The translations under genes and the position numbers were made by a program. Below, piece by piece: positions 1 to 7,319 of a stretch of 23,932 bases of DNA; the first letter of the stretch is position 1, and each line of letters begins with the position of its first letter. The stretch lies in NCBI GenBank assembly GCA_023431215.1, contig JAEYXR010000012.1, positions 1 through 23,932 of the forward strand, written 5' to 3'. The notes beneath the pieces were generated by a model. It saw only the letters and a list, made by a program, of their open reading frames with translations, made no database searches and had not been told where the DNA came from. Origin of the DNA: Bacillota bacterium (GTDB taxonomy: Bacteria > Bacillota > Clostridia > Oscillospirales > Ruminococcaceae).

Positions 1-579
1 GGTCAGTCCCTTAAAATCAGCAGGGCTGCGGACCGGGCGTTTTGTGTTCTGGCAACCGCGGAACTCGGCAGAGAAGGTGGAGACGAAGTGGGCAAGCTCG
101 GACTTATCTACAGAGTTTTTCATTGCAGTATAGAAATCACCTGCTTCAAAACCGCAAATTTCCCAAAGTTGCTCAAGATTATCAAAAGCAAACGGCAGGT
201 TGTATGCATATAGCTCTGGCCAGACCGTTGCCAGTACATTTGCCGACAAAACACCGATGTCCAGAGAATTGGACAAGACCTGATCAAGCATTTCAGGTTC
301 GCCACCCAATTGACCACCGGGATAGTATTCGATTTGAATCATCCCATTGGTCTTTTCTTCAACGATTTCGATGAACTTAGTTATCGGATAATACTGGCAG
401 TCGTCCTCACGACCGCTTCCCAACGAACCGAGCTTCAGGGTAAGAACCTCTGTACGTGCTTCCGGGGTCTTTGATTCGCTTTCGGCAGGAGTGCTTTTAG
501 CAGGAGCACTGCTCCCTCCACACGCAGTCAAGCCTAGCACCATTACGAAAGCAAGGATAACGGCTAATGTTCTTTTCAT
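1..579 (-). CDS. dctP: TRAP transporter substrate-binding lipoprotein, DctP family (partial, C-terminus off the left edge)
   Basis: Periplasmic-type solute receptor of a tripartite ATP-independent (TRAP) transporter, which in Gram-positives is anchored to the membrane as a lipoprotein. The 193 visible codons are open to the window edge. They begin with a lipoprotein signal (MKRTLAV, hydrophobic core, lipobox LTAC with Cys20), then a Ser/Pro/Glu linker. DctP-family features follow: the YYPGGQLGGEPEMLDQV segment near residue 90, and RGCQNTKRPVRSPADFKGLT at the edge, which matches the conserved region carrying the carboxylate-binding arginine. The ATG is preceded by AAGGAC at a good distance. 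The membrane subunits DctQ/DctM would be expected downstream, outside the window. The ligand is probably an organic acid or a uronate but cannot be told from this part. Divergent from the XRE-cupin regulator gene, which is a candidate controller. Confidence 0.88.
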   Translation of the reverse strand, partial: MKRTLAVILAFVMVLGLTACGGSSAPAKSTPAESESKTPEARTEVLTLKLGSLGSGREDDCQYYPITKFIEIVEEKTNGMIQIEYYPGGQLGGEPEMLDQVLSNSLDIGVLSANVLATVWPELYAYNLPFAFDNLEQLWEICGFEAGDFYTAMKNSVDKSELAHFVSTFSAEFRGCQNTKRPVRSPADFKGLT

Positions 580-612
580 CGTTTTGTCCTTCTTACAGTG
601 TTCCTTTTCGCC

Positions 613-654
613 TATAAGTGTTAAGTAAAATTTAACATTTGAGATTATAAGTGT
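613..654. repeat. Tandem 9-bp direct repeat in the dctP promoter (possible operator)
   Basis: TATAAGTGT occurs at 613-621 and again at 646-654. The copies are 33 bases apart, about three helical turns, and flank the predicted -10 box of dctP. This spacing would put two protein-binding sites on the same DNA face. The neighbouring XRE-cupin protein is the natural candidate binder. In DNA this AT-rich a 9-bp repeat could arise by chance, so the assignment is tentative. Confidence 0.35.
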
Positions 655-657
655 CAA
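629..657 (-). promoter_or_regulatory. Predicted sigma-A promoter of dctP
   Basis: On the minus strand a perfect TTGACA (652-657) is followed after 17 bases by TAAATT (629-634, four of six to consensus). An alternative -10, TATAAT, lies at 644-649. The start codon is 50 bases downstream. The -10 box is embedded in the inverted repeat GTTAA-N7-TTAAC (620-636), a plausible operator. Confidence 0.55.
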
Positions 658-907
658 TACTATTTCACAAATTCTTTCATTTTTGTAAATAAATTCTAAA
701 TAATATTTAAAAAACTGTAAGTATCGCCCCTTGAATTTTATCAAATGTTCGTTTTATTAGCTATAATATCTATATTTAGCAAGATTAAACCTTGTAATTT
801 TAATCTATCTATGTTAAACTATTTTTAATTTAATTACTTTAACCACATTAAACAACTGGCAATTAATTTAACCGTTGCATTTATGGACGAAATGGAGTTA
901 ACGCTAT

Positions 908-1468
908 ATGAGTATCGGAAGTAATATCAATAAGATCAGGATAGAAAAAGCCATTACGATGAGGGCTCTGGCCGAGGCGGCGGGGGTCACGACCAGTTTG
1001 ATTAGCCAGATTGAACATGACAAGGCAAATCCATCTATTAATACCTTGCTGGCAATTTCCAACGCTCTCAACACAGACATCAGAAAATTCTTTCAAGACT
1101 ACTCCGTTGATGAATCCCCCGCGGTTGTGCGTCTCAAAGATCGTATTTGGGTGGGAAGTCTGGAGAAGGGCTGGGTCCAGCAATATCTCACCAACAGTGA
1201 TTTAAAAAAGTTTTCCATTACCTATAACAGCATCTCCCCTGGTGCTTCCACAAGCAAGCTTCCCGAGATTAATAATCCTTCTCAAGCAGGTTATGAATTT
1301 GGCTATGTGATCAAGGGGCGTCTCAAGATCAAGGTGGAGAAGGCCACTTACATTTTGGAAGAAGGCGATGCAATTACATTTGAGGCACAAAAAAAACATA
1401 CGCTGACCAATGTTTTTGAAGGGAATACCGAAGCCATCTGGGTAGTCATCCCCGGCATGTTGCAGTAA
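908..1468 (+). CDS. XRE-family transcriptional regulator with C-terminal cupin sensor domain
   Basis: A 186-residue one-component regulator. Residues about 6-60 form an XRE helix-turn-helix (RALAEAAGVTTSLISQIEHD is the recognition region, followed by NPSINTLLAISNAL). Residues about 105-186 form a small cupin barrel: YEFGYVIKGRLKIKV, then LEEGDAITFEAQKKHTLTN, the usual second cupin motif. Proteins of this layout bind small ligands in the cupin and repress or activate adjacent transport or catabolic genes. The length is typical of the family. The ATG at 908 has GGAG about 10 bases upstream. The divergent dctP gene is the most likely target, but this is inferred from position only. The ligand is unknown. 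Confidence 0.88.
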   Translation: MSIGSNINKIRIEKAITMRALAEAAGVTTSLISQIEHDKANPSINTLLAISNALNTDIRKFFQDYSVDESPAVVRLKDRIWVGSLEKGWVQQYLTNSDLKKFSITYNSISPGASTSKLPEINNPSQAGYEFGYVIKGRLKIKVEKATYILEEGDAITFEAQKKHTLTNVFEGNTEAIWVVIPGMLQ

Positions 1469-1682
1469 CTGCCTGTCATCGACAAAGTATTCCTTACTAA
1501 TGGCGGACTAAGCTCTTGCGGCAGAGATAAAAAATCTTTACTACATGGGTGTCCAAACCTTTTAGGTCGGAGGCGGCATGGGGGTAGATACACGGGTGGC
1601 ATGTCGCATCGTTTACTGAAACTGAAACGTTAAAGGCCGAGGCGAGCATGCAGGCAGGAACTTTGCCTGTCGCTCTGCAGTG

Positions 1683-1841
1683 CTATTGGCTCAACCTTAG
1701 TCGGTAGATTCTTTTTTGTTTAAAGAGAACTAGACGAGAGATGACACCCCTTAATAGATTTAACTTTGCCTGAAACTGCGTCATTTCATAGTCGTCAAAG
1801 CTGTCTAGGCGTTTTGCAAGGTAATCCAGCTCACTTCCACT
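1683..1841 (-). pseudogene. Decayed ArdA-like (anti-restriction) gene fragment
   Basis: On the minus strand, 52 sense codons lie between two stops (TAG at 1842-1844 and TAG at 1683-1685). The translation begins SGSELDYLAKRLDSFDDY and continues EMTQFQAKLN. From memory, the pattern LxYLAxRLDSFDxxExxQFxA is typical of the start of the central domain in ArdA-like proteins carried by Clostridia conjugative elements. The following part (ending YRLRLSQ) does not match that family as I remember it. There is no start codon with a ribosome site and no room for a full gene, so this reads as a remnant. The similarity is recalled and was not computed. Confidence 0.35.
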
Positions 1842-2120
1842 CTACAGCCTCGCTTGACGGAATCTCTGATTTCTAATGGTTACAAAAGTTCGATTATTGA
1901 ATCATACTCTATGCTTGGTATCGGGAACGGAATGGTTGCTACCCCATATTCGGGGTGGTGGCAATTATATAACACTGCCTGCATTCTCATACTTTATATG
2001 TCTCCCTTCCGTTAATTTTATTTGTATTTGTACTTTATTCATTGGGTAAATGAGGATTACCTTTCACTTAAACAAGTCTTTAATGCACAAAAACTGTCTT
2101 TAACATTTTCTTATAAACGC

Positions 2121-2169
2121 AAAAAAAGACAGTAGCTAATCGGTTGTATAAAACCGAAAACTACTGTCT
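2121..2169 (-). terminator. Rho-independent terminator, distal hairpin of repeat copy 1
   Basis: On the minus strand, AGACAGTAG (2169-2161) pairs perfectly with CTACTGTCT (2135-2127). An inner 5-bp stem (CGGTT/AACCG) lies within, and seven Ts (2127-2121) follow directly. It lies about 245 bases after the stop of the GlcD-family gene, behind a nearer terminator. Confidence 0.7.
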
Positions 2170-2262
2170 CCATCTTAAAATTTTTATTAAGTTATTTTTA
2201 ACTATTTTTGCATGGTTCAAATCCGTGTGGTCGCTAATTTGCACTTTTTGCTTTACATAAAC

Positions 2263-2292
2263 AAAAAAGCCATGCTTTCGCATGGTTTTTTT
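2263..2292. terminator. Bidirectional Rho-independent terminator, proximal hairpin of repeat copy 1
   Basis: CCATGC (2270-2275) and GCATGG (2280-2285) form a perfect 6-bp stem with a TTTC loop. Runs of six As on the left and seven Ts on the right give a U-tract whichever strand is read. It lies about 120 bases after the stop of the GlcD-family gene and can also end plus-strand read-through from the XRE-cupin side. Confidence 0.75.
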
Positions 2293-2414
2293 GGAACTTT
2301 TCAGTTGACAGGTATGGTTAGAACAGATGCCCGACCCCTGTTACCAATGACTTGATATTTTATGTTTGTACTTCAATGGAGATTTGTATTTTTTAGACTA
2401 TGTTGATGTATTAT

Positions 2415-3821
2415 TTATAAAACCTCATTGTATATCTTACATGGGTTTAAAATATGATTAGGGTCAAAGGCAGCCTTTATACGCATCATTAGCTCAGATT
2501 CTGCACAGCTTATCTGGCGCGCTAAATAGTCTTTCTTTGCAAAACCAATTCCATGCTCACCTGATACTTGTCCACCCATCTCACTGGCCATATCATACAT
2601 ACGAGTGAAAATTTGTGTACACTTTTGATGGAACTGTTCTTCTGTCATGTGATCTTGACAAAGGTAAATATGAAGATTGCCGTCCCCTGCATGCCCAAAA
2701 CTAGGGATACGCATTTCAAATTCATCAGCGATTGCATGGGTAAATTTAATATAATCTGCAATATGACTACGAGGTACCACGACATCACATTCATCCATTG
2801 CCATCGTTGAGGCCTTGATGGCTTCCAGAAAAACACTTCGAGTATCCCAAACACTTCTTTTGCGTTCATCAGTATCTACAATATAGGCATCCAGCGCACC
2901 ATGGGCCAGGCACAAATCAGCTACCTTTGAATATTCTGTTTCTATCTGAATAGAATTAGTTCCATCAAACGTTAATAGAATATAGGCTGGTGCTTTGGTG
3001 TCAGGAAAACGCTTCCCAAGATATTCTTCTGCCATTAATATCACCTCACGGGACATGTACTCGATGGCAGTTGGGCTTACCTTTGACTGAATGATAGTAG
3101 GAACTATATCCAGTGCATCATCCATAGTGTTAAAAGGCACCAACAAACTGACGGTAATGGTGGGCAGCGGAACTAATTTTAGGACTGCCTCTGTTATAAC
3201 AGCTAATGTTCCTTCACTGCCAATGATAAGGTCTTTCCATGCATAGCCGGAGCTGTTTTTTACGACTTTCCCGCCTACAGTCATTACTTCACCATTGGGC
3301 AGAACTACCGTCAGCCCTCGAACATAATCACGCGTGACACCATATTTTACAGCCCTCATACCGCCTGCATTGGTAGAAATATTTCCGCCAATTGTTGCTG
3401 ACTTTTCCCCGGGATCCGGTGGATACATCAAATCATGAGAAATAGCGAATTCTGCAAGCTCCATAAGCAATACGCCGGGCTGCACCGTCACAGTAAAATT
3501 TTCCTTGTCCAACTCTAAAATTTTATTCATTTTAGTAGTATCCAGTAACACACCGCCCATAACCGGCACTGCACCACCTACCAATCCGGTTCCAGATCCG
3601 CGCACTACAACAGGGAGCTTTCGTTTGCTTGCATATTTCATAATACGGGAAACCTCATTAGTGCAGTAAACATACAAAACTACCTGCGGCATACAGACAA
3701 TGCCACCCAACTCATCATGGCTGTAATCTTCACTGATTTTATCACCACTTAAGCACCGGTCAGAACCCAATATCTGGCTGAACACCTCAATATCTTCTGT
3801 TGTCAGTGTGCTATATTTCAT
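2415..3821 (-). CDS. FAD-linked 2-hydroxyacid dehydrogenase of the GlcD/LctD type (probable lactate dehydrogenase of an Etf complex)
   Basis: A flavoprotein of 468 residues, full length for the GlcD/D-lactate dehydrogenase family. The N-terminal FAD-binding (PCMH-type) domain shows RGSGTGLVGGAVP, then PPDPGEKSATIGGN and STNAGGMRAVKYG, and later SSGYAWKDLIIGSEGTLAVI. The C-terminal substrate domain has FGHAGDGNLH and SGEHGIGFAKKDYL, the usual metal and substrate motifs, and ends FDPNHILNPCKI. Most relatives have LNPGK there, so the cysteine is odd. The start is ATG at 3821, because AAGGAGG lies six bases before it; the longer GTG frame (3839) would contain that ribosome site. The start lies one base past the etfA stop, indicating translational coupling. 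With etfB and etfA this is the gene order of Acetobacterium lctBCD. Lactate is the likely substrate; glycolate or another 2-hydroxyacid is possible. Confidence 0.85.
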   Translation of the reverse strand: MKYSTLTTEDIEVFSQILGSDRCLSGDKISEDYSHDELGGIVCMPQVVLYVYCTNEVSRIMKYASKRKLPVVVRGSGTGLVGGAVPVMGGVLLDTTKMNKILELDKENFTVTVQPGVLLMELAEFAISHDLMYPPDPGEKSATIGGNISTNAGGMRAVKYGVTRDYVRGLTVVLPNGEVMTVGGKVVKNSSGYAWKDLIIGSEGTLAVITEAVLKLVPLPTITVSLLVPFNTMDDALDIVPTIIQSKVSPTAIEYMSREVILMAEEYLGKRFPDTKAPAYILLTFDGTNSIQIETEYSKVADLCLAHGALDAYIVDTDERKRSVWDTRSVFLEAIKASTMAMDECDVVVPRSHIADYIKFTHAIADEFEMRIPSFGHAGDGNLHIYLCQDHMTEEQFHQKCTQIFTRMYDMASEMGGQVSGEHGIGFAKKDYLARQISCAESELMMRIKAAFDPNHILNPCKIYNEVL

Positions 3822-3822
3822 A

Positions 3823-5016
3823 CTATACCTCCTTGGCACATTGTGTGATCAGTATTGGTACCACATCATATAAGTCGCCCACAATACCATAATGAGCTAT
3901 ATCAAAAATTGTAGCGTTTGGATCTTGATTAATGGCAACGATACAACTGGAATTTCGCATGCCTGCTGCAAATTGAACGGAGCCCGAAATACCCATGGTG
4001 ATAATTAGCTTAGCATTTACTGTTCTGCCGGAAAGACCAATCTGATGCCTGACATCAAACCAGTCATTTTCCACCAGTGGACGTGTACAGGCCAACTGTG
4101 CTCCAAAAGCAGCTGCAAGCTGACGAGCCATTTCCAAATCCGCCTGCGATTTTATTCCGCGTCCTACTGCTACAATGATTTCTGCTTCTGAAATATCCAT
4201 TTCCTGTGGTTTTTCACAGCAAGAAATAATCTCAATAGGTGATTTTTTGAGAACATCCTTTAATGTCATGGGATAAATTTTTCCTGTGGGGATTGCCAAC
4301 GGTTGTGGCACAGAAAATATTTTGTAACGAACTGTGCATAATTGAGGTCTGTGATTCTCAGTAACAATTTGAGCCATAATATTTCCGCCAAACGCCGGTC
4401 GAATCTGCACAAGATCGGAATTGTGTTTCATCTCCAGTACCGTACAATCTGCGGTTAGACCTGTCCGAAAACGCGCAGCAACTCTTGGAGCCAGTGACCT
4501 TCCCAAATTTGTTGCTCCAACCAATACACTGGAAGGTTTTACTTTTTCTACAAAATCAGCAAATGCATTGACATAGGGCATCATGTTAAAATCTTCAAAT
4601 GCACTATCTTCATACACATAAACCTTATCGGCACCATAGCGAATAAGCATTTGAGCTGCCTCCGTTAATCTGTTGCCAATAAGAACTGCGAGCACTGGTT
4701 GTTGTGTTATGGATGCCAATTCGCGGGCCTTTCCCAAAAGTTCAAGAGTCACAATATGCAACTTCCCATTTTTCTGCTCAGCAAACACTGCTACGCCTTG
4801 CCACGCCTGTTTGTCTATGGCTTTGGGAGCAGCATCATTTGCCAAAGTAATGACACCCAACGGTCCTTTTTTCACACAAATACCGCACATTTTACATCCG
4901 GCGTTAATTTCTAATTGTTGGTTGTTGTATTCAAGCGCTGAAAAAGGACAAAGTGCAACGAGTTGATCGGCTATTTCTTGCGTCATTTTTTCATGATGAA
5001 CTTGTAAATGTGGCAT
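3823..5016 (-). CDS. etfA: Electron transfer flavoprotein alpha subunit with N-terminal single-cluster ferredoxin remnant (LctC-like)
   Basis: A 397-residue EtfA. The C-terminal FAD domain is canonical: IGLSGRTVNAKLIITMGISG, then VQFAAGM, then IVAINQDPNATIFDIAHYGI and VGDLYDVVP. Ahead of the normal domain lies a ferredoxin-like extension of about 60 residues with Cys23 (in LCPFSAL) and Cys41, Cys44, Cys47 (GCKMCGICVKKGP). In two-cluster ferredoxins one cluster is bound by the CxxCxxC of motif 2 plus the CP cysteine of motif 1. Exactly those four cysteines remain, while the first CxxCxxC is missing and the second CP cysteine is Gly51. One [4Fe-4S] cluster is therefore predicted, as known for EtfA of the Acetobacterium Ldh-Etf complex. 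The start has AAGGAGG eight bases upstream. Cytoplasmic; partners are the genes on either side. Confidence 0.92.
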   Translation of the reverse strand: MPHLQVHHEKMTQEIADQLVALCPFSALEYNNQQLEINAGCKMCGICVKKGPLGVITLANDAAPKAIDKQAWQGVAVFAEQKNGKLHIVTLELLGKARELASITQQPVLAVLIGNRLTEAAQMLIRYGADKVYVYEDSAFEDFNMMPYVNAFADFVEKVKPSSVLVGATNLGRSLAPRVAARFRTGLTADCTVLEMKHNSDLVQIRPAFGGNIMAQIVTENHRPQLCTVRYKIFSVPQPLAIPTGKIYPMTLKDVLKKSPIEIISCCEKPQEMDISEAEIIVAVGRGIKSQADLEMARQLAAAFGAQLACTRPLVENDWFDVRHQIGLSGRTVNAKLIITMGISGSVQFAAGMRNSSCIVAINQDPNATIFDIAHYGIVGDLYDVVPILITQCAKEV

Positions 5017-5029
5017 TAATACCGCCTCC

Positions 5030-5818
5030 TTATATCAGCTTGCGTTGACGTAAAATAGCTAACAACCTAGCTGCCTTTTCTGTCGTTGTTCCCTGTAGCA
5101 TTTCTTTTTCATCATTTTTTTGTGGAGTAAAAATACGCTCTACCTGCGTAGGAGAACCTGATAGCCCGTAATGGGATGCGTCTTTATCTTCAAAATGCTC
5201 CAAGTTTATCGTGCTAATACTATTTTCTGACGAGCATTTTTTTCTGCGATAAGACGGTAGACGTGGAGTATTGATCTCACTATCTACACATAGAACACAG
5301 GGTATCGGCATCTGCTGCGTTACAATATGAGTGTCCATATTGTAACGCACCTTAACAGTATGGTCTTTATCGATTTCTATACTTTGCACATTGTTGGCAT
5401 GGGGCCAACCTAAAAATTCCGCCATTTCTGCACCTACTTGGGCGGTATCTCCATCGGTAGTCTGTTTGCCACAAAGCACGATATCGGGCACCTTACCTTG
5501 CCGCACAGCCTGAGAAAGCGTATAAGCTGTGGCAAGCACATCTGCACCGGCAAATCGCTTGTCGCTTACCAGCACACCGCTTTTGGCACCAATGGCTATT
5601 GCCTCCAGCAATACCTGCTTTGCTTGTGGTGGCCCCATAGATAATACGGACACCTCGCCATTGGTGTCTTGGGCAAGACGCAGTGCTGCCTCAATAGCAA
5701 AAAGGTCGTAGGGGTTGAGTTTGCTTGCTACACCGTCTCTTCGAAGAACACCGGTTTCAGGATCTACTTCTACTTGTGTTGTGCTAGGCACCTGTTTTAC
5801 ACAAACCATTATTTTCAA
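5030..5818 (-). CDS. etfB: Electron transfer flavoprotein beta subunit (LctB-like)
   Basis: A 262-residue EtfB that pairs with EtfA to carry FAD and, in confurcating systems, to bind NAD. Family features are the N-terminal KIMVCVKQVP strand, LNPYDLFAIEAALRL, SVLSMGPPQA, and the signature CGKQTTDGDTAQVGAEMAEF. The start is TTG at 5818: the sequence GAGGTGG stands eight bases before it, and the resulting protein begins (M)KIMVCVKQVP like most EtfB proteins. The longer GTG frame at 5836 would place the ribosome site inside the coding region. First gene of the etfB-etfA-dehydrogenase operon, 13 bases ahead of etfA, with a promoter about 200 bases upstream. Confidence 0.92.
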   Translation of the reverse strand: MKIMVCVKQVPSTTQVEVDPETGVLRRDGVASKLNPYDLFAIEAALRLAQDTNGEVSVLSMGPPQAKQVLLEAIAIGAKSGVLVSDKRFAGADVLATAYTLSQAVRQGKVPDIVLCGKQTTDGDTAQVGAEMAEFLGWPHANNVQSIEIDKDHTVKVRYNMDTHIVTQQMPIPCVLCVDSEINTPRLPSYRRKKCSSENSISTINLEHFEDKDASHYGLSGSPTQVERIFTPQKNDEKEMLQGTTTEKAARLLAILRQRKLI

Positions 5819-6421
5819 AATGTCCACCTCAAACACAATCTTCTGTTTTCTATTCTTTTTACTTTAGTTTTTATTCCAAATAAATTCAGGATATATAATG
5901 ATTCTTTCCGTCATTAGAACTTTTGTTCTTTAGCTTTAAAAATATTTTAACTATGCCTATTATGAAGATAAAAACAATATTTACTGGGCGGTGATATCGG
6001 ATTGATAACATCCCCGATTATAAATATTTATTTGCTTCTCGTTCCTTTGTCAATTTAAGAAATTGTTGATGAAAAAGCAGTTACTGGAGCATCACCAATT
6101 AGGAAATCATAATTGGCATTCATCAGTATGTGATTGCCAGTACCCCCTAAGCAAACAGCTTTTAAATGGCTACCCTCTGTTTTTTTTGTTACTTGTCGGA
6201 ATGGATGCTGACCAGAGTATTCTATACTTGCCACAATATCAAACTGCCTAGTGAACACTCTTTTCTTGGCAGAAATTTACTACGCTTTCCCTTTACTGTT
6301 AAGGTAACTGCAGCTTGCTATTCCATAAACAATTAGTCATCGTTGATAAACATATCTTGTTACGTAAAAAAGTGAATATATAACCTTAAATCTCATAAAG
6401 GTTTAAAATTTATTATTAAAG
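5819..6421. other. Intergenic region upstream of etfB
   Basis: Six hundred bases between the end of the mur-type operon and etfB. It contains the etfB promoter and leader. A 67-codon minus-strand frame (6055-6258) begins with GTG, lacks a well-placed ribosome site, and encodes text such as LKAVCLGGTGNHILMNANY that I cannot assign. It could be a short remnant or chance. A weak hairpin AACCTT/AAGGTT (6382-6403) with a run of Ts ten bases further on is a poor terminator candidate for the upstream operon. No riboswitch was recognised. Confidence 0.45.
6025..6053 (-). promoter_or_regulatory. Predicted promoter of the etfB-etfA-dehydrogenase operon
   Basis: Minus strand: perfect TTGACA (6048-6053), 17-base spacer, TAAATA (6025-6030). 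A TATAAT at 6017-6022 could serve as an alternative -10 but has no matching -35. Transcription would start near 6018, leaving a leader of about 200 nt before etfB. The leader contains the small palindrome AGAAC-TTTT-GTTCT (5916-5929), a possible operator or hairpin. Confidence 0.5.
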
Positions 6422-7288
6422 CTATTCATTGAGTTTCTTTTTATTCGCTAAATTATAAGTTCGTTCCAGCTTGGGATTGTATTCATCAGGATTTAGGCTG
6501 GCCATTCCTATGAATAAAATGTCAATTAGTGCCAACTGCGAGATACGTGAGCTAGTGGATCCACTGCGAATTGACATTTCAGGTGATGTTGTATAAAGAG
6601 TAATATCAGCCAGCGCTTCTAAAGGATTATTTGTTCCATAGCGAGTAACAGCAATCACATGGGCACCTGCCTGTTTTGCTGCGGTAACCGTTTCCCAAAC
6701 ATCCTTTGTGTTGCCAGAATAAGAAATAGCCACTGCAACATCACCCGGGTTAAGATTGGCTGCCATTGTTATTTGAATATGGGGATCACTATGTGCATTG
6801 CAAAATTTTCCTATTCGAATAAATTTTTGTTGAGCATCCAAAGCAACAAGGCCGGATGCACCTACGCCATAAAAATCTACCCGTGGTGCATTAGCTATTA
6901 AGTTGATTGCATATTCAAGTTTCTCAAAGTCAATTAACTTTTTAGTCTCTGCAATGGATTGTATACTATTGGCAACAATTGTCTCTACCGTACTAACAAT
7001 ACCATCATTTTTTGAGATATCTGAAAAAGTAAGATGCTCTGATTTACTTCGTTGTGAATTTAAAACATCTGCTGCCAGCTCATATTTAAGTTCTTTAAAT
7101 CCAGTTAAACCTAGTAGCTTGCAAAATCTTACAATTGCAGCCTGACTGGTGTTGCAGTGAGCCGCAATATCCTTTATAGATATTTGTATTATTTGATTTT
7201 GATTTTCTAAAATATAGGCTGCAATTTTTTGATCCAATAGGCTGAAATCAGAAAAACTTTCCCTTATTTTCAAAAGTGTATTATTCAA
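6422..7288 (-). CDS. RpiR-family transcriptional regulator (MurR-like) with SIS domain
   Basis: A 288-residue regulator. The N-terminal HTH_6 domain (about residues 1-75) shows the family pattern: LLDQKIAAYILEN, then SIKDIAAHCNTSQAAIVRFC and KLLGLTGFKELKYELA. The C-terminal SIS sugar-phosphate domain (about 115-260) includes VDFYGVGASGLVALDAQQKF, DVAVAISYSGNTKDV and the SGSTSSRISQLALIDILF stretch. The start is TTG at 7288, with GGAGG eight bases upstream. The ATG at 7303 has no ribosome site and its own codons overlap that GGAGG. Last gene of the murQ-transporter-kinase operon, so it probably senses MurNAc-6-phosphate or GlcNAc-6-phosphate and autoregulates; this is inferred from context and from MurR of E. 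coli. Operators may be the tandem repeats before murQ. Confidence 0.88.
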   Translation of the reverse strand: MNNTLLKIRESFSDFSLLDQKIAAYILENQNQIIQISIKDIAAHCNTSQAAIVRFCKLLGLTGFKELKYELAADVLNSQRSKSEHLTFSDISKNDGIVSTVETIVANSIQSIAETKKLIDFEKLEYAINLIANAPRVDFYGVGASGLVALDAQQKFIRIGKFCNAHSDPHIQITMAANLNPGDVAVAISYSGNTKDVWETVTAAKQAGAHVIAVTRYGTNNPLEALADITLYTTSPEMSIRSGSTSSRISQLALIDILFIGMASLNPDEYNPKLERTYNLANKKKLNE

Positions 7289-7319
7289 CGTGGCAACCTC
7301 CATAAAATATCATTTATTA

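Larger units (their letters stand above)
580..907. other. AT-rich divergent intergenic region between dctP and the XRE-cupin gene
   Basis: These 328 bases hold no gene. The half next to dctP carries a minus-strand promoter and a tandem repeat (separate entries). For the plus-strand regulator gene, TATAAT at 762-767 is a possible -10 box, but no good -35 is found at 17-18 bases (731-736, TTGAAT, is too far). Several scattered TTAAAC/GTTTAA-like words occur. The regulator start has GGAG at 894-897. Confidence 0.6.
2118..2309. repeat. Dispersed two-hairpin repeat element, copy 1
   Basis: A block of about 190 bp that recurs, same orientation, at 14526-14714. Shared landmarks in order are a long hairpin (AGACAGTAG...CTACTGTCT with an inner CGGTT/AACCG stem), a GGTTCAAA word, GTGGTCGCT, TTTGCACTTT, ACATAAACAAAAA, a second hairpin GCCATGC...GCAT, and TTGGAACTTTT-AGTTG. 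The two copies align with few gaps and look about three-quarters identical by eye. Both lie between convergent genes, just downstream of the end of a minus-strand operon, so the element probably acts as a transcription terminator for both directions. I do not recognise it as a named family. Confidence 0.75.
1469..2414. other. Long gene-poor region with mobile-element debris
   Basis: About 950 bases between the convergent XRE-cupin and GlcD-family genes. No intact gene is convincing. Content from left to right: a GC-richer stretch (about 1500-1680) with small hairpins such as CAGGCA/TGCCTG near 1650-1670; a 53-codon open stretch on the minus strand resembling part of an ArdA-like protein (1683-1841, separate entry); an open stretch of about 65 codons on the plus strand ending at 2015 that lacks a ribosome site and has no recognised family; then AT-rich DNA and the first copy of the dispersed two-hairpin repeat (2118-2309). 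The change in base composition and the broken frames suggest an old insertion that has decayed. Confidence 0.55.

Noticed and set aside
42..374. 110-codon plus-strand frame at the left edge
   Set aside because: It is the antisense shadow of the dctP frame, which is open to the window edge and has a lipoprotein signal and family motifs.
1348..1602. 84-codon minus-strand frame overlapping the end of the XRE-cupin gene
   Set aside because: Overlaps a well-supported gene, has no ribosome site, and its Pro/Cys-rich text matches no family I know.
2210..2233. tRNA-like T-arm (CATGG-TTCAAAT-CCGTG) within repeat copy 1
   Set aside because: No matching acceptor, D or anticodon arms upstream, no CCA, and the T-stem pairing is lost in the homologous copy at 14615-14640.
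5819..6018. Riboswitch in the etfB leader
   Set aside because: The leader is long enough, but no conserved aptamer core or terminator/antiterminator pair was recognised; only small hairpins are present.
6382..6403. Terminator after the RpiR gene
   Set aside because: Only a 6-bp AT-rich stem, and the T-run starts ten bases later, so it is not convincing; noted only in the intergenic entry.
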